Below are positions 35,567-44,290 of a stretch of 64,000 nucleotides of DNA, one piece after another (the stretch's first letter is position 1; the number at the start of each line of letters is the position of its first letter). The stretch covers positions 2,184,501 to 2,248,500 of the forward strand of contig NZ_CP041091.1 of assembly GCF_006494815.1 (NCBI RefSeq). The letters run 5' to 3'. Both the position numbers and the translations under genes were made by a program. Under the pieces are notes generated by a model. It made no database searches and had not been told where the DNA came from. It saw nothing but the letters and a program-made list of their open reading frames with translations. This DNA is from Nocardioides sambongensis. GTDB taxonomy: Bacteria > Actinomycetota > Actinomycetes > Propionibacteriales > Nocardioidaceae.

Positions 35567-36364
35567 TCAGCTGCCCTGGCGGGCGAGCAGGTTGGCGGCC
35601 ACCTCGCGGTAGGCCTTGGCTCCCTTGTTGCTGCGGCTGGTGGCGAGGATCGAGCGGCCCGCCGCCGGCGCCTCGGCGAACTTGATCGTCTTCGGGATGG
35701 GCGGCTCGATGACGTCCAGGTCGTAGGTCTCCGAGATCGTCTCGAGCACGGCGCGGGCGTGGTTGGTGCGGCCGTCGTACAGGGTGGGGAGCACGCCCCA
35801 CACCTCGAGGTCGCGGTTGGTGAAGCGACGTACGTCGTGGACCGTGTCCAGCAGCTGGCCGACGCCGCGGTGCGACAGCGTCTCGCACTGCAGCGGCACC
35901 ACCACCCCGTCGGCGGCGGTGAGCGCGGCGACGGTCAGCACGCCCAGCGAGGGCGGGCAGTCGAGCAGCACCCAGTCGTAGTGGCGACCGGCCGCCGCCA
36001 GGTCCTCCAGGACGCCGCGCAGCACGTGCTCGCGCCCGGTGCGGGTGAGCAGGTCGGCCTCGGCCCGGGCGAGCTCGATCGTCGCCGGCATCAGGTCCAC
36101 CCCGTCGTCGGTCGCGATGAGCACCTCGACGGGGTCGCTCCCCTTGGTGATCACCTGGTGGATCGACAGCTCCAGGTCCTCGGGGTCGATGCCCAGGGAG
36201 AAGGTCAGGCAGGCCTGCGGGTCGAGGTCGACGAGCAGCACGCTCTGCCCCAGCTCGGCCAACGCGGCTCCGAGGGACGCCACGCTGGTGGTCTTCGCGA
36301 CGCCGCCCTTCTGGTTGGCGACGGCGAGGATGGTCGTGGAGGCAGCGCCCGTCTTCGCGTTCAT
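35567..36364 (-). CDS. ParA/Soj-family ATPase
   Basis: A 265-residue deviant Walker-A ATPase: ANQKGGVAKTTSVASLG (P-loop with signature Lys), VDLDPQA (A'), YDWVLLDCPPSLG (Walker B). It is of the orphan type, with no ParB gene nearby, and could position chromosome or other cargo. Three closely spaced starts exist (36376, 36373, 36364). I prefer 36364 because CATGAT lies 7 nt upstream in leaderless geometry, but this is weak. It lies 19 bp upstream of the L,D-transpeptidase. Confidence 0.87.
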   Translation of the reverse strand: MNAKTGAASTTILAVANQKGGVAKTTSVASLGAALAELGQSVLLVDLDPQACLTFSLGIDPEDLELSIHQVITKGSDPVEVLIATDDGVDLMPATIELARAEADLLTRTGREHVLRGVLEDLAAAGRHYDWVLLDCPPSLGVLTVAALTAADGVVVPLQCETLSHRGVGQLLDTVHDVRRFTNRDLEVWGVLPTLYDGRTNHARAVLETISETYDLDVIEPPIPKTIKFAEAPAAGRSILATSRSNKGAKAYREVAANLLARQGS

Positions 36365-36424
36365 CACTGCCATCATGCCGGACCGCACCGCTGTTCGGCG
36401 GTTGCGCCTGCTTGACTGTCCGGC

Positions 36425-37186
36425 ATGTCGACGTCCCTGGTCACCGGCGCCACCGCCGGCATCGGTCACGAGTTCGCCACCCAGCTCGCCGCGCGCGGCG
36501 AGGATCTGGTGCTGGTCGCCCGGGACCGGGAGCGGCTGGCCGCGGTGGCCGACGACCTCTCCGCCCGGTACGGCGTCTCCGTGGAGGTGCTGCCGGCCGA
36601 CCTCACCGACCCCGACCAGCTGAGTCTGGTCGCGGCACGCCTCTCCGACGCCGAGCGCCCCGTCGACCTGCTGGTGAACAACGCCGGGTTCGGCCTGAAG
36701 CGCCGTTTCCTGGACAACCCGATCGCCGTCGAGCAGGGCCAGCACGACATCCTGGTCCGCGCCGTGCTCCAGCTCAGCCACGCGGCGCTCGGCCCGATGG
36801 TGGACCGCGGCCGCGGTGGGGTGATCAACGTCTCCAGCGTCGCGGCCTTCCTCCCCCGTGGCACCTACAGCGCCGACAAGGCATGGGTGAACAGCTTCAG
36901 CGCCTGGGCGCACAACGAGTACGCCGACCGCGGGGTGGTGGTGATGGCGCTGTGCCCGGGCTTCGTGCGCACCGAGTTCCACGAACGGCTCGGGGTCGAC
37001 CGGGACTCCTCGGCGCCGCGGATGCTCTGGTTGGACGCGGACCGCCTGGTCCGCGAGGCGCTGGCCGACTTCGACCGCGGGCGCGCGCTGTCGGTGCCGT
37101 CCAAGCGCTACAAGGCGATCGTCGCGGCGAGCCGGCTGGTGCCCGGATCGGCGCTGCAGCGACTGCAGGCCCTGGGCCGCAAGTAG
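36425..37186 (+). CDS. Short-chain dehydrogenase/reductase
   Basis: A 253-residue classical SDR: cofactor loop TGATAGIGHEFA, NNAGFG, and the catalytic Ser-Tyr-Lys in NVSSVAAFLP...YSADKAW. LVARDR after beta-2 suggests NADP(H). Similar proteins are annotated as DltE-like or acyl reductases; the substrate is unknown. ATG 36425 is divergent from parA. Confidence 0.9.
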   Translation: MSTSLVTGATAGIGHEFATQLAARGEDLVLVARDRERLAAVADDLSARYGVSVEVLPADLTDPDQLSLVAARLSDAERPVDLLVNNAGFGLKRRFLDNPIAVEQGQHDILVRAVLQLSHAALGPMVDRGRGGVINVSSVAAFLPRGTYSADKAWVNSFSAWAHNEYADRGVVVMALCPGFVRTEFHERLGVDRDSSAPRMLWLDADRLVREALADFDRGRALSVPSKRYKAIVAASRLVPGSALQRLQALGRK

Positions 37187-37227
37187 CCCGCCGCCCTGGC
37201 GCCCGCCGACGCCCGGCGGCCCGCTGC

Positions 37228-38091
37228 TCAGCCGCCGAAGGCGGTGACGGGCGAGCCGTTGCGACGTGCCCGGTCCTGAATCGCCTCCCAGACCTCCGGA
37301 GCGGTGGTCTCGCAGCCGAGGTCGTGCCCGACCTTCCCGGCACCGTGGTGGTCGCTGGAGCCGGTGACCAGCAGGCCGAGGTCCTCGGCGATCCCGCGCA
37401 GCTCCGCCCGCTCTGCCGGGCCGTGGTCGAGGTGGTCCACCTCCAGGCCGGCCAGCCCGGCGTCCCGCAGTCCTGCCAGGCCGGTCGGGTCGAGGACCCG
37501 CCGGGACCCACGTCCCCACGGGTGGGCGATCACCGGCACCCCGCCCGCCGCGACGACCAGGCCGACGGTGGCGGTCAGGTCGGCGGCGTAGCGGTCGACG
37601 AACGCGGGCCCGCCCTCGGCGAGGTAGCCCGCGAAGGCCGCATCCCGGTCCGGGACGACACCGAGCCGGACCAGCAGGTCGGCGACGTGCGGCCGCCCGG
37701 TGACCACCGTCCGGCCGGCCACCTCGGCGAGCGCCTCCTCGGTGGCCGGGATGCCGAGCTCGCGCAACCGCGCCAGCATCGCGGGCGTCCGCTCGTCGCG
37801 GCCGGCCACGATCCGGTCCAGTGCGGCGAGGAGTGCGGCGTCGGTCGGGTCCGGCAGGTAGGCGAGCAGGTGCACGCCGGCCCCCTGGTGCCGGGTGGAG
37901 ATCTCGATGCCCGGCGCCACCACGATCCCGTACGACGCAGCCGCGGTCGCCGCCTCCGCCCACCCCGCGGTGGTGTCGTGGTCGGTCAGCCCGACCACGT
38001 CGAGCCCGGCGGCGGCCGCGGCCCGCACCAGGTCCGTCGGGGTGTCCGTGCCGTCGCTCACGGCGGAGTGCGTGTGGAGGTCGATCTGCAC
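37228..38091 (-). CDS. PHP-domain phosphoesterase
   Basis: A 287-residue metal-dependent phosphoesterase of the PHP family. Metal ligands: DLHTHSAVSDGT at the very start, GLTDHDTTAGW, PGIEIS, and later HPWGRG and GSSDHHG. The family includes AMP/3',5'-nucleotide phosphatases (YciV/RNase AM-like). GTG 38091 lies 6 nt after TACGAT and gives a start two residues before the first motif, supporting a leaderless mRNA. It is neighboured by the DUF6758 gene, a conserved actinobacterial link. Confidence 0.9.
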   Translation of the reverse strand: MQIDLHTHSAVSDGTDTPTDLVRAAAAAGLDVVGLTDHDTTAGWAEAATAAASYGIVVAPGIEISTRHQGAGVHLLAYLPDPTDAALLAALDRIVAGRDERTPAMLARLRELGIPATEEALAEVAGRTVVTGRPHVADLLVRLGVVPDRDAAFAGYLAEGGPAFVDRYAADLTATVGLVVAAGGVPVIAHPWGRGSRRVLDPTGLAGLRDAGLAGLEVDHLDHGPAERAELRGIAEDLGLLVTGSSDHHGAGKVGHDLGCETTAPEVWEAIQDRARRNGSPVTAFGG

Positions 38092-38097
38092 GCGCCG

Positions 38098-38103
38098 ATC
38101 GTA
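38098..38103 (-). promoter_or_regulatory. Leaderless-type -10 box of the PHP gene
   Basis: TACGAT on the minus strand ends 6 nt before GTG 38091. Confidence 0.5.
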
Positions 38104-38135
38104 GGCGCCCGGCGCCGGCGGCCGTCGTACCCGGT

Positions 38136-38795
38136 TCACCAGGACGGCGCAGGACCTCCGAACGGCAGCGTGACCAGCTGTGGGCCGGTGACCGAGACGT
38201 CCCGCAGGATCCAGAGGTCGCGCAACAGCAGGATCGCCGAGGCGGGACGCAGCACCAGCCACAGCCACCTGCCGTGAGCCTCTCCGGCGAGCACCGAGCG
38301 GTCCCACTCCACCTCGCTGCGGCTGGTGGAGACCGGCCAGAGTCCCACCGTGTGCGCATCCAGCTTCACCTTCACCTCCGGTGGTCCGTCCGCCACTCCG
38401 CCGTGCAGCGGGCGGCCGGGAAGGCCGTCCGGTCCTGCGGGGAGTCCGGCGACCCTTGCGCCCAGGCCGGTGCCGGTCTCCTCGCTCACCACCATCACGT
38501 CCACCGGACCGTCCAGCGCGGTCGCGCCGGAGACGCAGGTCATCGTCGCCCGCGGCACGCCGTCCTCCACGACCGCGAAGTCGGTGACGCTCCACCCCGG
38601 CCCGAGCGGCCACGGCAGGTAGGTGGGGAAGGTGCCGGCACGGGCCAGGTGCTCGGTGAAGGCCGCATAGGTCACCTCGGTCGGCTTCCAGAGCGGGGCG
38701 ACCTCACCGTGCTCGGGGCAGGCCCAACCACCCGCCCCGGTCCGCGCGATGGGCACGACGCAGCGCGGGCAGCCCACCCGGTGCGACTCACTCAT
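38136..38795 (-). CDS. DUF6758 family protein with zinc-ribbon-like N-terminus
   Basis: A 219-residue protein of unknown function. The N-terminus CPRC...WACPEHGEV looks like a zinc ribbon. Later segments typical of the family are TYLPWPLGPGWSVTDFAVV and PPEVKVKLDAHTVGLWPV, ending with a beta-rich part. ATG 38795 (MSESHRVG) is preferred over an in-frame codon three residues upstream. It precedes the PHP gene in the same direction. Confidence 0.78.
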   Translation of the reverse strand: MSESHRVGCPRCVVPIARTGAGGWACPEHGEVAPLWKPTEVTYAAFTEHLARAGTFPTYLPWPLGPGWSVTDFAVVEDGVPRATMTCVSGATALDGPVDVMVVSEETGTGLGARVAGLPAGPDGLPGRPLHGGVADGPPEVKVKLDAHTVGLWPVSTSRSEVEWDRSVLAGEAHGRWLWLVLRPASAILLLRDLWILRDVSVTGPQLVTLPFGGPAPSW

Positions 38796-38880
38796 GACCG
38801 TCAACGGTGCTGCCGGACCGTCCCCGCGTCAAGCGCTCCCTGCGGCTCCGAGGTCCTCGGGCGTCTGAGAGGATGACGCG

Positions 38881-41205
38881 GTGAGTCATGGGCGTTCCAG
38901 GGTTGCCGGCATCCTCGCGCTCTCGTTGTCCCTGATCGCCGCCGGCTGGAGCACCGGTCTGGCGCCCGCATCGACCACCGCCGCGGCCGGCCTGCCGGAG
39001 GCCGCACCGACGACGTCGGCCTGCCCCGCCCGGACCGGGCTGCGCCCCACCGCCTGGTCCAACCCGCTGCAGGGTCGGATCGTCTCCCCCTTCGGCACCC
39101 GCACCCACCCGGTGCTGGGCTATGAGAAGCTCCAGCCCGGCGTCGACGTCGCGGTCCAGGGACGGGCCCCGGTGCGCGCGATGGGCGCCGGCGTGGTGAC
39201 CGTGAGCGAGGCGTCGCAGGGCGGACTGGTGGTCAGCGTGGACCACGGCGCGGGTGTGGTCAGCAGCTATCGCCGCCTCGCCTCGGCCCACTACGACGAC
39301 GGTGACATCGTCGATGTCACCGATGTCCTCGGCCGGGCCCCGCGCACCGGGACGGTGCGGATCGGGGTCACCGTCGACTCCGATCCCGTCGACCCGCAGA
39401 AGTTCCTGGCCACCCGGAAGGTGGAGCTCGGCGTCACCAAGCCCACCAGGATCGTCGGCAAGCAGCCCGAGCCGGAGGTCGAGATCGCCCCGGAGGGGAC
39501 GGGTCGCTCGGGCACCGGGCTGGCGCTCGGCTCGGTCGGCACCATCGACGGTCCGCTCGGCGCGCCGATCGAAGGGTCGGTCAGCGCCGCGGTCGCGAAC
39601 ATCCCCAACCGCTCGAGCGCCAGTGGGTTCTCCTCCTCGATGCGCAGCCTCGCCGGGACCGGCTCGGACTTCATCCTGCTCAACGAGGTCGGCGCCCGCA
39701 GCATCGACTCGATTCGCGGCTCCACCCCGGGTTACGGCGCCTACCGCGACCCGGTGGTCGACCGTTCCGTCGGCGGCGTCAGCCAGTCGATGAACAACGT
39801 GGTGCTCTGGCGCAGCGACACCTGGCGCTTCCTGGACGGCGGCCGGGTCAAGGTCGTCAACGACGACCGGACCTTCCACCAGGGCCAGGCGGTCACCTGG
39901 GACCGCTACGCCACCTGGGGCATGGTGCAGCGCGAGGACGGCGCCGTCGTCTCGCTGATCTCCACCCACATGATGACGAACGCGGCGAAGTACCCGCGCC
40001 AGCACGGCAACCCGTCGCAGTCGCGGGTGGGCCAGTTCGGCCAGGCGATGGACATCGTGATCGGCCTGGCCGACACGCTCTCGGCCTTCGGGCCGGTGAT
40101 CGTCGGCGGCGACATGAACTCCCACGGCAACCAGGGGTCGTGGACCGCGGAGGCCCGGATGCGCGGAGTCGGCTACGGCTTCGCCAAGGACAGCGCCGTG
40201 ATGTACCTCTTCCACCCGCCGGGCAGCTCACTGCTCAGCAGCCGGGTGATGAGCGTCGCCTCGGACCACCCCGCGGTCGTTGCCAGCATCGGGATGAACG
40301 GACTCGGTCCCGGCGAGGCGGCCGAGGAGGAGGAACCGGTCCCCGAGGTCGTGATCCCGGTGCCCAAGAGACTGGCGCTGCCCCAGGGCTCTGCGCTGGA
40401 CCAGGACCAGATCGGTCGGGCCCGCACGATCATCGCCCGCACCGCCGCGGCCGGACTGCCGCGCGAGGCCGCGGTGGTGGCGGTCGCGGCCGCACTGACC
40501 GAGAGCGGCCTCGACCCCCGGTCGGACACCGGACTCTTCGCGCAGCGCGCCGACGACGGGTGGGGCACCGCGGCCCAGGTGACCGACACCAAGCACGCCA
40601 CCGACGCCTTCCTCGGCGTGGCCGACGTCGACCGCCCGGGCCTCACCGACCTCGACTGGGCCGCGATGAGCGTCGGCGACGCGGCCGCCGGCGTGCAGGG
40701 CGGCCCGTTCCCGGAGAGCTACCAGGCCCAGGAGCCCAGCGCGCGGTTCATCGTGCAGCAGCTCAGCGGCACCTACTTCGAGGGGTACGACGCCTGCGGC
40801 GAGCCGGCCGTCGGCACCTGCCCGGCCACGCCGTGGGCGGAGGTCGAGCAGCAGCTGCCCGCCGCGATGACCGACGCGATGCGCTGCATCAGCGAGGAGT
40901 TCGAGGACGTGGTGTCGTTCCGGGCGCACGGCGACACCGAGACCCAGTGCCTCGACGCGCTGGACGTCGGCCTGACCGAGGCGAGCGGCCCGGCGCGCCG
41001 TACGGCACTCGGCGACGCGGTGGCCGACTACCTCGGCACCAACGCCACCCAGCTCGGCGTGCGCTACCTGCTGTGGAACGAGCAGTACTGGGCCCCGGAC
41101 GGCCAGGGCTGGCGGCCCTACCCCGCCGGGCCCGAGGGCGACGAGGCCGGCGACCCGACCTTCACCGACCACCTCCACGTCGCGCTCGGCGAGGAGGCCT
41201 GCTGA
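38881..41205 (+). CDS. Secreted three-domain protein: degenerate M23 + EEP + lysozyme-like
   Basis: A 774-residue exported protein with a signal peptide (about 1-36). Residues about 60-170 resemble a LytM/M23 domain (GRIVSPFGTRTHPVLGYEK), but the zinc motif HxGxD is QPGVD (Gln85) and the HxH region is SYRRLA, so it should be catalytically dead. Residues about 236-475 are an EEP domain with NEVGARS, STHMMTN, GGDMNSH and SDHPAVV, close to the EEP protein at 31 kb. Residues about 505-650 are lysozyme-like with Glu in AALTESGLD, and the rest is a degenerate version of the M15-like domain of the 11.4 kb protein. I know of no characterised protein with this order. GTG 38881 follows AGAGGA. The next gene overlaps by TGATG. 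Confidence 0.82.
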   Translation: MSHGRSRVAGILALSLSLIAAGWSTGLAPASTTAAAGLPEAAPTTSACPARTGLRPTAWSNPLQGRIVSPFGTRTHPVLGYEKLQPGVDVAVQGRAPVRAMGAGVVTVSEASQGGLVVSVDHGAGVVSSYRRLASAHYDDGDIVDVTDVLGRAPRTGTVRIGVTVDSDPVDPQKFLATRKVELGVTKPTRIVGKQPEPEVEIAPEGTGRSGTGLALGSVGTIDGPLGAPIEGSVSAAVANIPNRSSASGFSSSMRSLAGTGSDFILLNEVGARSIDSIRGSTPGYGAYRDPVVDRSVGGVSQSMNNVVLWRSDTWRFLDGGRVKVVNDDRTFHQGQAVTWDRYATWGMVQREDGAVVSLISTHMMTNAAKYPRQHGNPSQSRVGQFGQAMDIVIGLADTLSAFGPVIVGGDMNSHGNQGSWTAEARMRGVGYGFAKDSAVMYLFHPPGSSLLSSRVMSVASDHPAVVASIGMNGLGPGEAAEEEEPVPEVVIPVPKRLALPQGSALDQDQIGRARTIIARTAAAGLPREAAVVAVAAALTESGLDPRSDTGLFAQRADDGWGTAAQVTDTKHATDAFLGVADVDRPGLTDLDWAAMSVGDAAAGVQGGPFPESYQAQEPSARFIVQQLSGTYFEGYDACGEPAVGTCPATPWAEVEQQLPAAMTDAMRCISEEFEDVVSFRAHGDTETQCLDALDVGLTEASGPARRTALGDAVADYLGTNATQLGVRYLLWNEQYWAPDGQGWRPYPAGPEGDEAGDPTFTDHLHVALGEEAC

Positions 41206-41882
41206 TGAGCGGCTCCCGCAAGCTCAAGCGCAACGAGACCGCGCCGCCGGTGCGACGGTCGAGCCGTCCGTCGCGACGGGCTCGGCCCCGGCGGGGCTCG
41301 TCCGCCGTCTCCTTCCCGGGACGGATCCGGGCGGCGCTCGGCCGGGTCAGCGGCCGCACCTGGGGGGTCGCCGCAGCGGTCCTCGTGCTGCTCGTCGGTG
41401 CGGCGATCGCGATCCGGATGCTGCCCCTCGGCTCCGAGGACACCGGGCCCGGCGCGGAGCAGATGAGCGGTCCGCCGGTGTCGACGGTCGACGAGGGCGC
41501 GCCGAAGGACGGCGCGTGGGACCCGTACTGGGTCGGCAGCGACACCAGCGGCGCCGCGGCCGAGGCCGCCGAGGAGTGGGAGCCCGTCGCCGAGAGGTTC
41601 ACCGCCGGCTTCCTCGCCGGCACCGAGCAGGGCCCATGGCTCAAGCAGCTCAAGCCGCTGACCACCCCGGCTCTCCTCACCCGACTCCGCTCGGTCGACT
41701 CCGGGCGGGTGCCGGCCGGACGGGCCGGCGCGGTCGAGCTGGTCAGTGCCGGTGACAACGCGGTCGCGGTCCGGGCCGCGGTCGACGACGGAGCCGACTC
41801 CTGGAGCCTGGACCTGCTGCTGGTCGAACTGCCCGCGGGCGGCGGGAACTGGCGTGTCTACGGCTACACGAAGGGAGCGTGA
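41205..41882 (+). CDS. Single-pass membrane protein, NTF2-like/VirB8-like tail
   Basis: A 225-residue protein: very basic cytoplasmic N-terminus, one membrane helix (about 52-72), an acidic linker, and an extracytoplasmic domain (about 100-225) ending WSLDLLLVELPAGGGNWRVYGYTKG. The order membrane helix then alpha/beta domain with this final strand pattern recalls Mce-associated and TcpC/VirB8 NTF2-like proteins; this is inference. The start overlaps the stop of the three-domain protein, so both are made together. Confidence 0.68.
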   Translation: MSGSRKLKRNETAPPVRRSSRPSRRARPRRGSSAVSFPGRIRAALGRVSGRTWGVAAAVLVLLVGAAIAIRMLPLGSEDTGPGAEQMSGPPVSTVDEGAPKDGAWDPYWVGSDTSGAAAEAAEEWEPVAERFTAGFLAGTEQGPWLKQLKPLTTPALLTRLRSVDSGRVPAGRAGAVELVSAGDNAVAVRAAVDDGADSWSLDLLLVELPAGGGNWRVYGYTKGA

Positions 41883-41886
41883 CCAG

Positions 41887-42444
41887 GTGCGTCGCCGGAC
41901 CTCCACCGTCATCGTGGCGCTGCTGAGCGCCGTACTCCTGCTGGGCTGCGGCACCGCGCCGTCGCAGGTCGAGCGGACCGCCGAGGACGGCACGACGGCC
42001 GTCCCGCACGACGGCGCCGAGGGCCGGGCGGCACCCGCCGCCGCTCCGCGGCGCGACGGGCCGTCCGCGGCCGCGCGGGCCGGCCTCACCGCGTTCACCA
42101 CCTACTCCTGGAAGGACCCGAGCCTCTACGCCTGGGTCAACCGCCTGATCCGGCTGGCCACCCCGGTCTACGCCTCCTACCTGAAGGAGACGTACTGGGG
42201 CGCCACCCCGGCCGAGCTCAGTCGGTGGCAGCAGCTGGTCGCGGACAAGACCGCCACGCGCACCGTGATCCGGTCGGCGAAGTCCTCGAAGGTGGACGCC
42301 GCGACCCGCACGGTGACGCTGGTGGCCAACGTGCAGCACCGCAGCGCGGGCGACACCGCCTGGCGCGCGGCCGGCTCGGCGCAGAAGTACCGGGTGCGGG
42401 TGGTGCGCTCGGGCGGGGGCTGGCGCGTCGACGCGATCGACTGA
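41887..42444 (+). CDS. Lipoprotein, possibly NTF2-like
   Basis: A 185-residue exported protein with a lipobox (AVLLLGCG). After an Ala/Pro-rich linker a folded domain (about 65-185) includes WKDPSLYAWVNRLIRLATP and ends YRVRVVRSGGGWRVDAID, similar in pattern to the end of the preceding protein. GTG 41887 lies 4 nt after that gene's stop. The three genes form one operon for an extracytoplasmic assembly. Confidence 0.68.
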   Translation: MRRRTSTVIVALLSAVLLLGCGTAPSQVERTAEDGTTAVPHDGAEGRAAPAAAPRRDGPSAAARAGLTAFTTYSWKDPSLYAWVNRLIRLATPVYASYLKETYWGATPAELSRWQQLVADKTATRTVIRSAKSSKVDAATRTVTLVANVQHRSAGDTAWRAAGSAQKYRVRVVRSGGGWRVDAID

Positions 42445-42502
42445 TCCCGCGGAACCCGGGCGAGCGCCCTCGGTGACCGTCGCGACGTGGCAGGATCACC
42501 GG

Positions 42503-43732
42503 GTGAACCTGACCCGGCACCGGTCGGCCGTCGCGTTGGCCTTCGCCACGCAGGGCCTCGTCTTCATCAGCCTCACCACCCGACTGCCCGACATCAAGGA
42601 CCGCTGGGCGTTCTCCGAGATCGACGTCTCCCTGGTGCTGCTCGCCATCGTGCTGCTCGCCGGCGCCGGGTCGGTGCTGACCGAGCGGCTGGCGGCGCGG
42701 GTGGACAGCGCCCTCCTGCTGCGGGTCGGCCTGGTGGTGATCGGCGTCGGGATGCCGCTGATGGTGGCGGCGACCGACCTCCCGCTCTACTACGCCGGGG
42801 TGGCGTCGTACGGCGTCGGCCTGGGCATCGTGGACGCGACCACCAACATGCAGGCGGTGGCTCTCGAGCACCGCTACCGGCGTCCGATCCTGCCCTCCTT
42901 CCACGGCGCCTGGACCGCCGGTGGCCTGGTCGGAGCCGGTCTCACCCTGGCCTCGGCCGACCTGCCGCTCAGCGCCGCGGCGGCGATCGCCGCTGTGCCG
43001 CTGGTGGTGGCGCTGCTGCCGTTCCTGCCGCCCGACGAGGAGCCCGACGACCTGCTGGTGCAGCCGGCGGCCGCCGACCTGGCCGTCCCGGTCCCGTGGC
43101 GGCCGATCGTGATGGTCGGCCTGGGCATGGTGATCTTCTACATGGTCGACACCGCCAGCCAGACCTGGGGCGCGGTCTACCTGGACGAGGTCTTCGACGC
43201 CCCGTCGCGGTGGGTCGCTCTCGCCACGCTCCCCTACCTGGTCGCCTCGCTGGTCACCCGGCTCGCCGGCGACGGCCTGGTCGCCCGGTACGGCGCCGTG
43301 CCGGTGCTGCGCTGCGGCGCCGTGATCGCCTGCGCCGGACTGGTCGTGGTCACGCTCGCTCCCTCGTGGCCGGTCGCCGTGCTCGGCTTCGCCGTGGTCG
43401 GCTTCGGCATCTCGGTGGTCGCCCCGCTGAGCTTCTCCGCGGCGGCCGCGATCGCCGGCACCTCCCAGGGTGGTGACCGCCGCCGGGTGGACGTGGTGAT
43501 CGCCCGGTTCAACCAGTTCAACTACGTGGGCGGCCTGCTCGGCGCGGTGCTGACCGGTCTGGTCGGCTCCGACGACCTCCGGTTCGGCTTCTGCGTGCCG
43601 ATGGTGCTGGTCCTCTCGCTGTGGCCGCTGGCGCGCTACTTCGCCGCCGTCCCGGGCCCCGCGCCGGCGCCACCCGACCTGCCCGCCGCGCCGGGAACCT
43701 CCCGGCACCGTGGCGCGTCGGAAGGGGCATGA
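42503..43732 (+). CDS. MFS transporter
   Basis: A 409-residue permease with about 12 membrane helices, related to the FucP/YbjJ-type family that includes sugar and efflux carriers. Conserved patterns include TRLPDIKDRW near the first loop, YGVGLGIVDATTNMQAVALE and FHGAWTAGG. Substrate unknown. GTG 42503 has AGGA about 8 nt upstream. It is coupled to the next gene by ATGA. Confidence 0.87.
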   Translation: MNLTRHRSAVALAFATQGLVFISLTTRLPDIKDRWAFSEIDVSLVLLAIVLLAGAGSVLTERLAARVDSALLLRVGLVVIGVGMPLMVAATDLPLYYAGVASYGVGLGIVDATTNMQAVALEHRYRRPILPSFHGAWTAGGLVGAGLTLASADLPLSAAAAIAAVPLVVALLPFLPPDEEPDDLLVQPAAADLAVPVPWRPIVMVGLGMVIFYMVDTASQTWGAVYLDEVFDAPSRWVALATLPYLVASLVTRLAGDGLVARYGAVPVLRCGAVIACAGLVVVTLAPSWPVAVLGFAVVGFGISVVAPLSFSAAAAIAGTSQGGDRRRVDVVIARFNQFNYVGGLLGAVLTGLVGSDDLRFGFCVPMVLVLSLWPLARYFAAVPGPAPAPPDLPAAPGTSRHRGASEGA

Positions 43733-44244
43733 GGTACGTGCGACGACCCGCTCCCCTGCTCCTGGCCTGTCTCGTCGCTGCCCTCCTCGGTCTCACCGCC
43801 TGCGGCGGGGAGGAGTCCGGCGGGGCGAGCACCGCGACGGACCCCTCACCCGCTGCCTCGACGGCTCCGTCGACCGCTCCGGCCGACCCGTGGACCACCG
43901 ACGCGGCCGGGGAGAGGGTGTTCACCGCGGAGGACTACACCTACCGGCTGGAGGCGATCTGCTTCTGCCCGGTGACCGGGCCGGTCGAGGTGACGGTCGA
44001 GGACGGCGAGGTCGCCTCGGCGACCCTGGTCCGCGGACCGCAGAAGGGCGAGGACGCCCCGGACTACCTGCACCTGACCGTGGCCGATCTGCTGGACCGG
44101 GCGGCCGACCCGTCCGTCGCCTCGGCCGAGGTCGAGTGGCCCGCGGACAGCGACTGGCCGACCAGCATCGAGCTGGACCAGATCGCCCGCGCCGTCGACG
44201 ACGAGGTCACCTACCGGATCGGCCGGGTCACCCTGGCCGACTGA
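43729..44244 (+). CDS. DUF6174 lipoprotein
   Basis: A 171-residue lipoprotein: signal with lipobox LTACG, a low-complexity Ser/Thr/Ala/Pro linker, then a small domain with YRLEAICFCPVTGPVEVTV and VASATLVRG, the DUF6174 pattern. The function is unknown. ATG 43729 overlaps the MFS stop. Confidence 0.8.
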   Translation: MRYVRRPAPLLLACLVAALLGLTACGGEESGGASTATDPSPAASTAPSTAPADPWTTDAAGERVFTAEDYTYRLEAICFCPVTGPVEVTVEDGEVASATLVRGPQKGEDAPDYLHLTVADLLDRAADPSVASAEVEWPADSDWPTSIELDQIARAVDDEVTYRIGRVTLAD

Positions 44245-44252
44245 GCAGACAC

Positions 44253-44258
44253 TAGGGT
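44253..44258 (+). promoter_or_regulatory. -10 box upstream of sulfotransferase-like gene A
   Basis: TAGGGT lies 32 nt before ATG 44291; a leader of about 25 nt with ribosome site AAGGA would result. Confidence 0.45.
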
Positions 44259-44290
44259 GCGGGGGTGGCCACCGCACGAGAAGGAACCCC

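Noticed and set aside
41205..42444. A conjugation (T4SS) system
   Set aside because: Only two proteins resemble VirB8/TcpC in outline, with no ATPase, coupling protein or relaxase.
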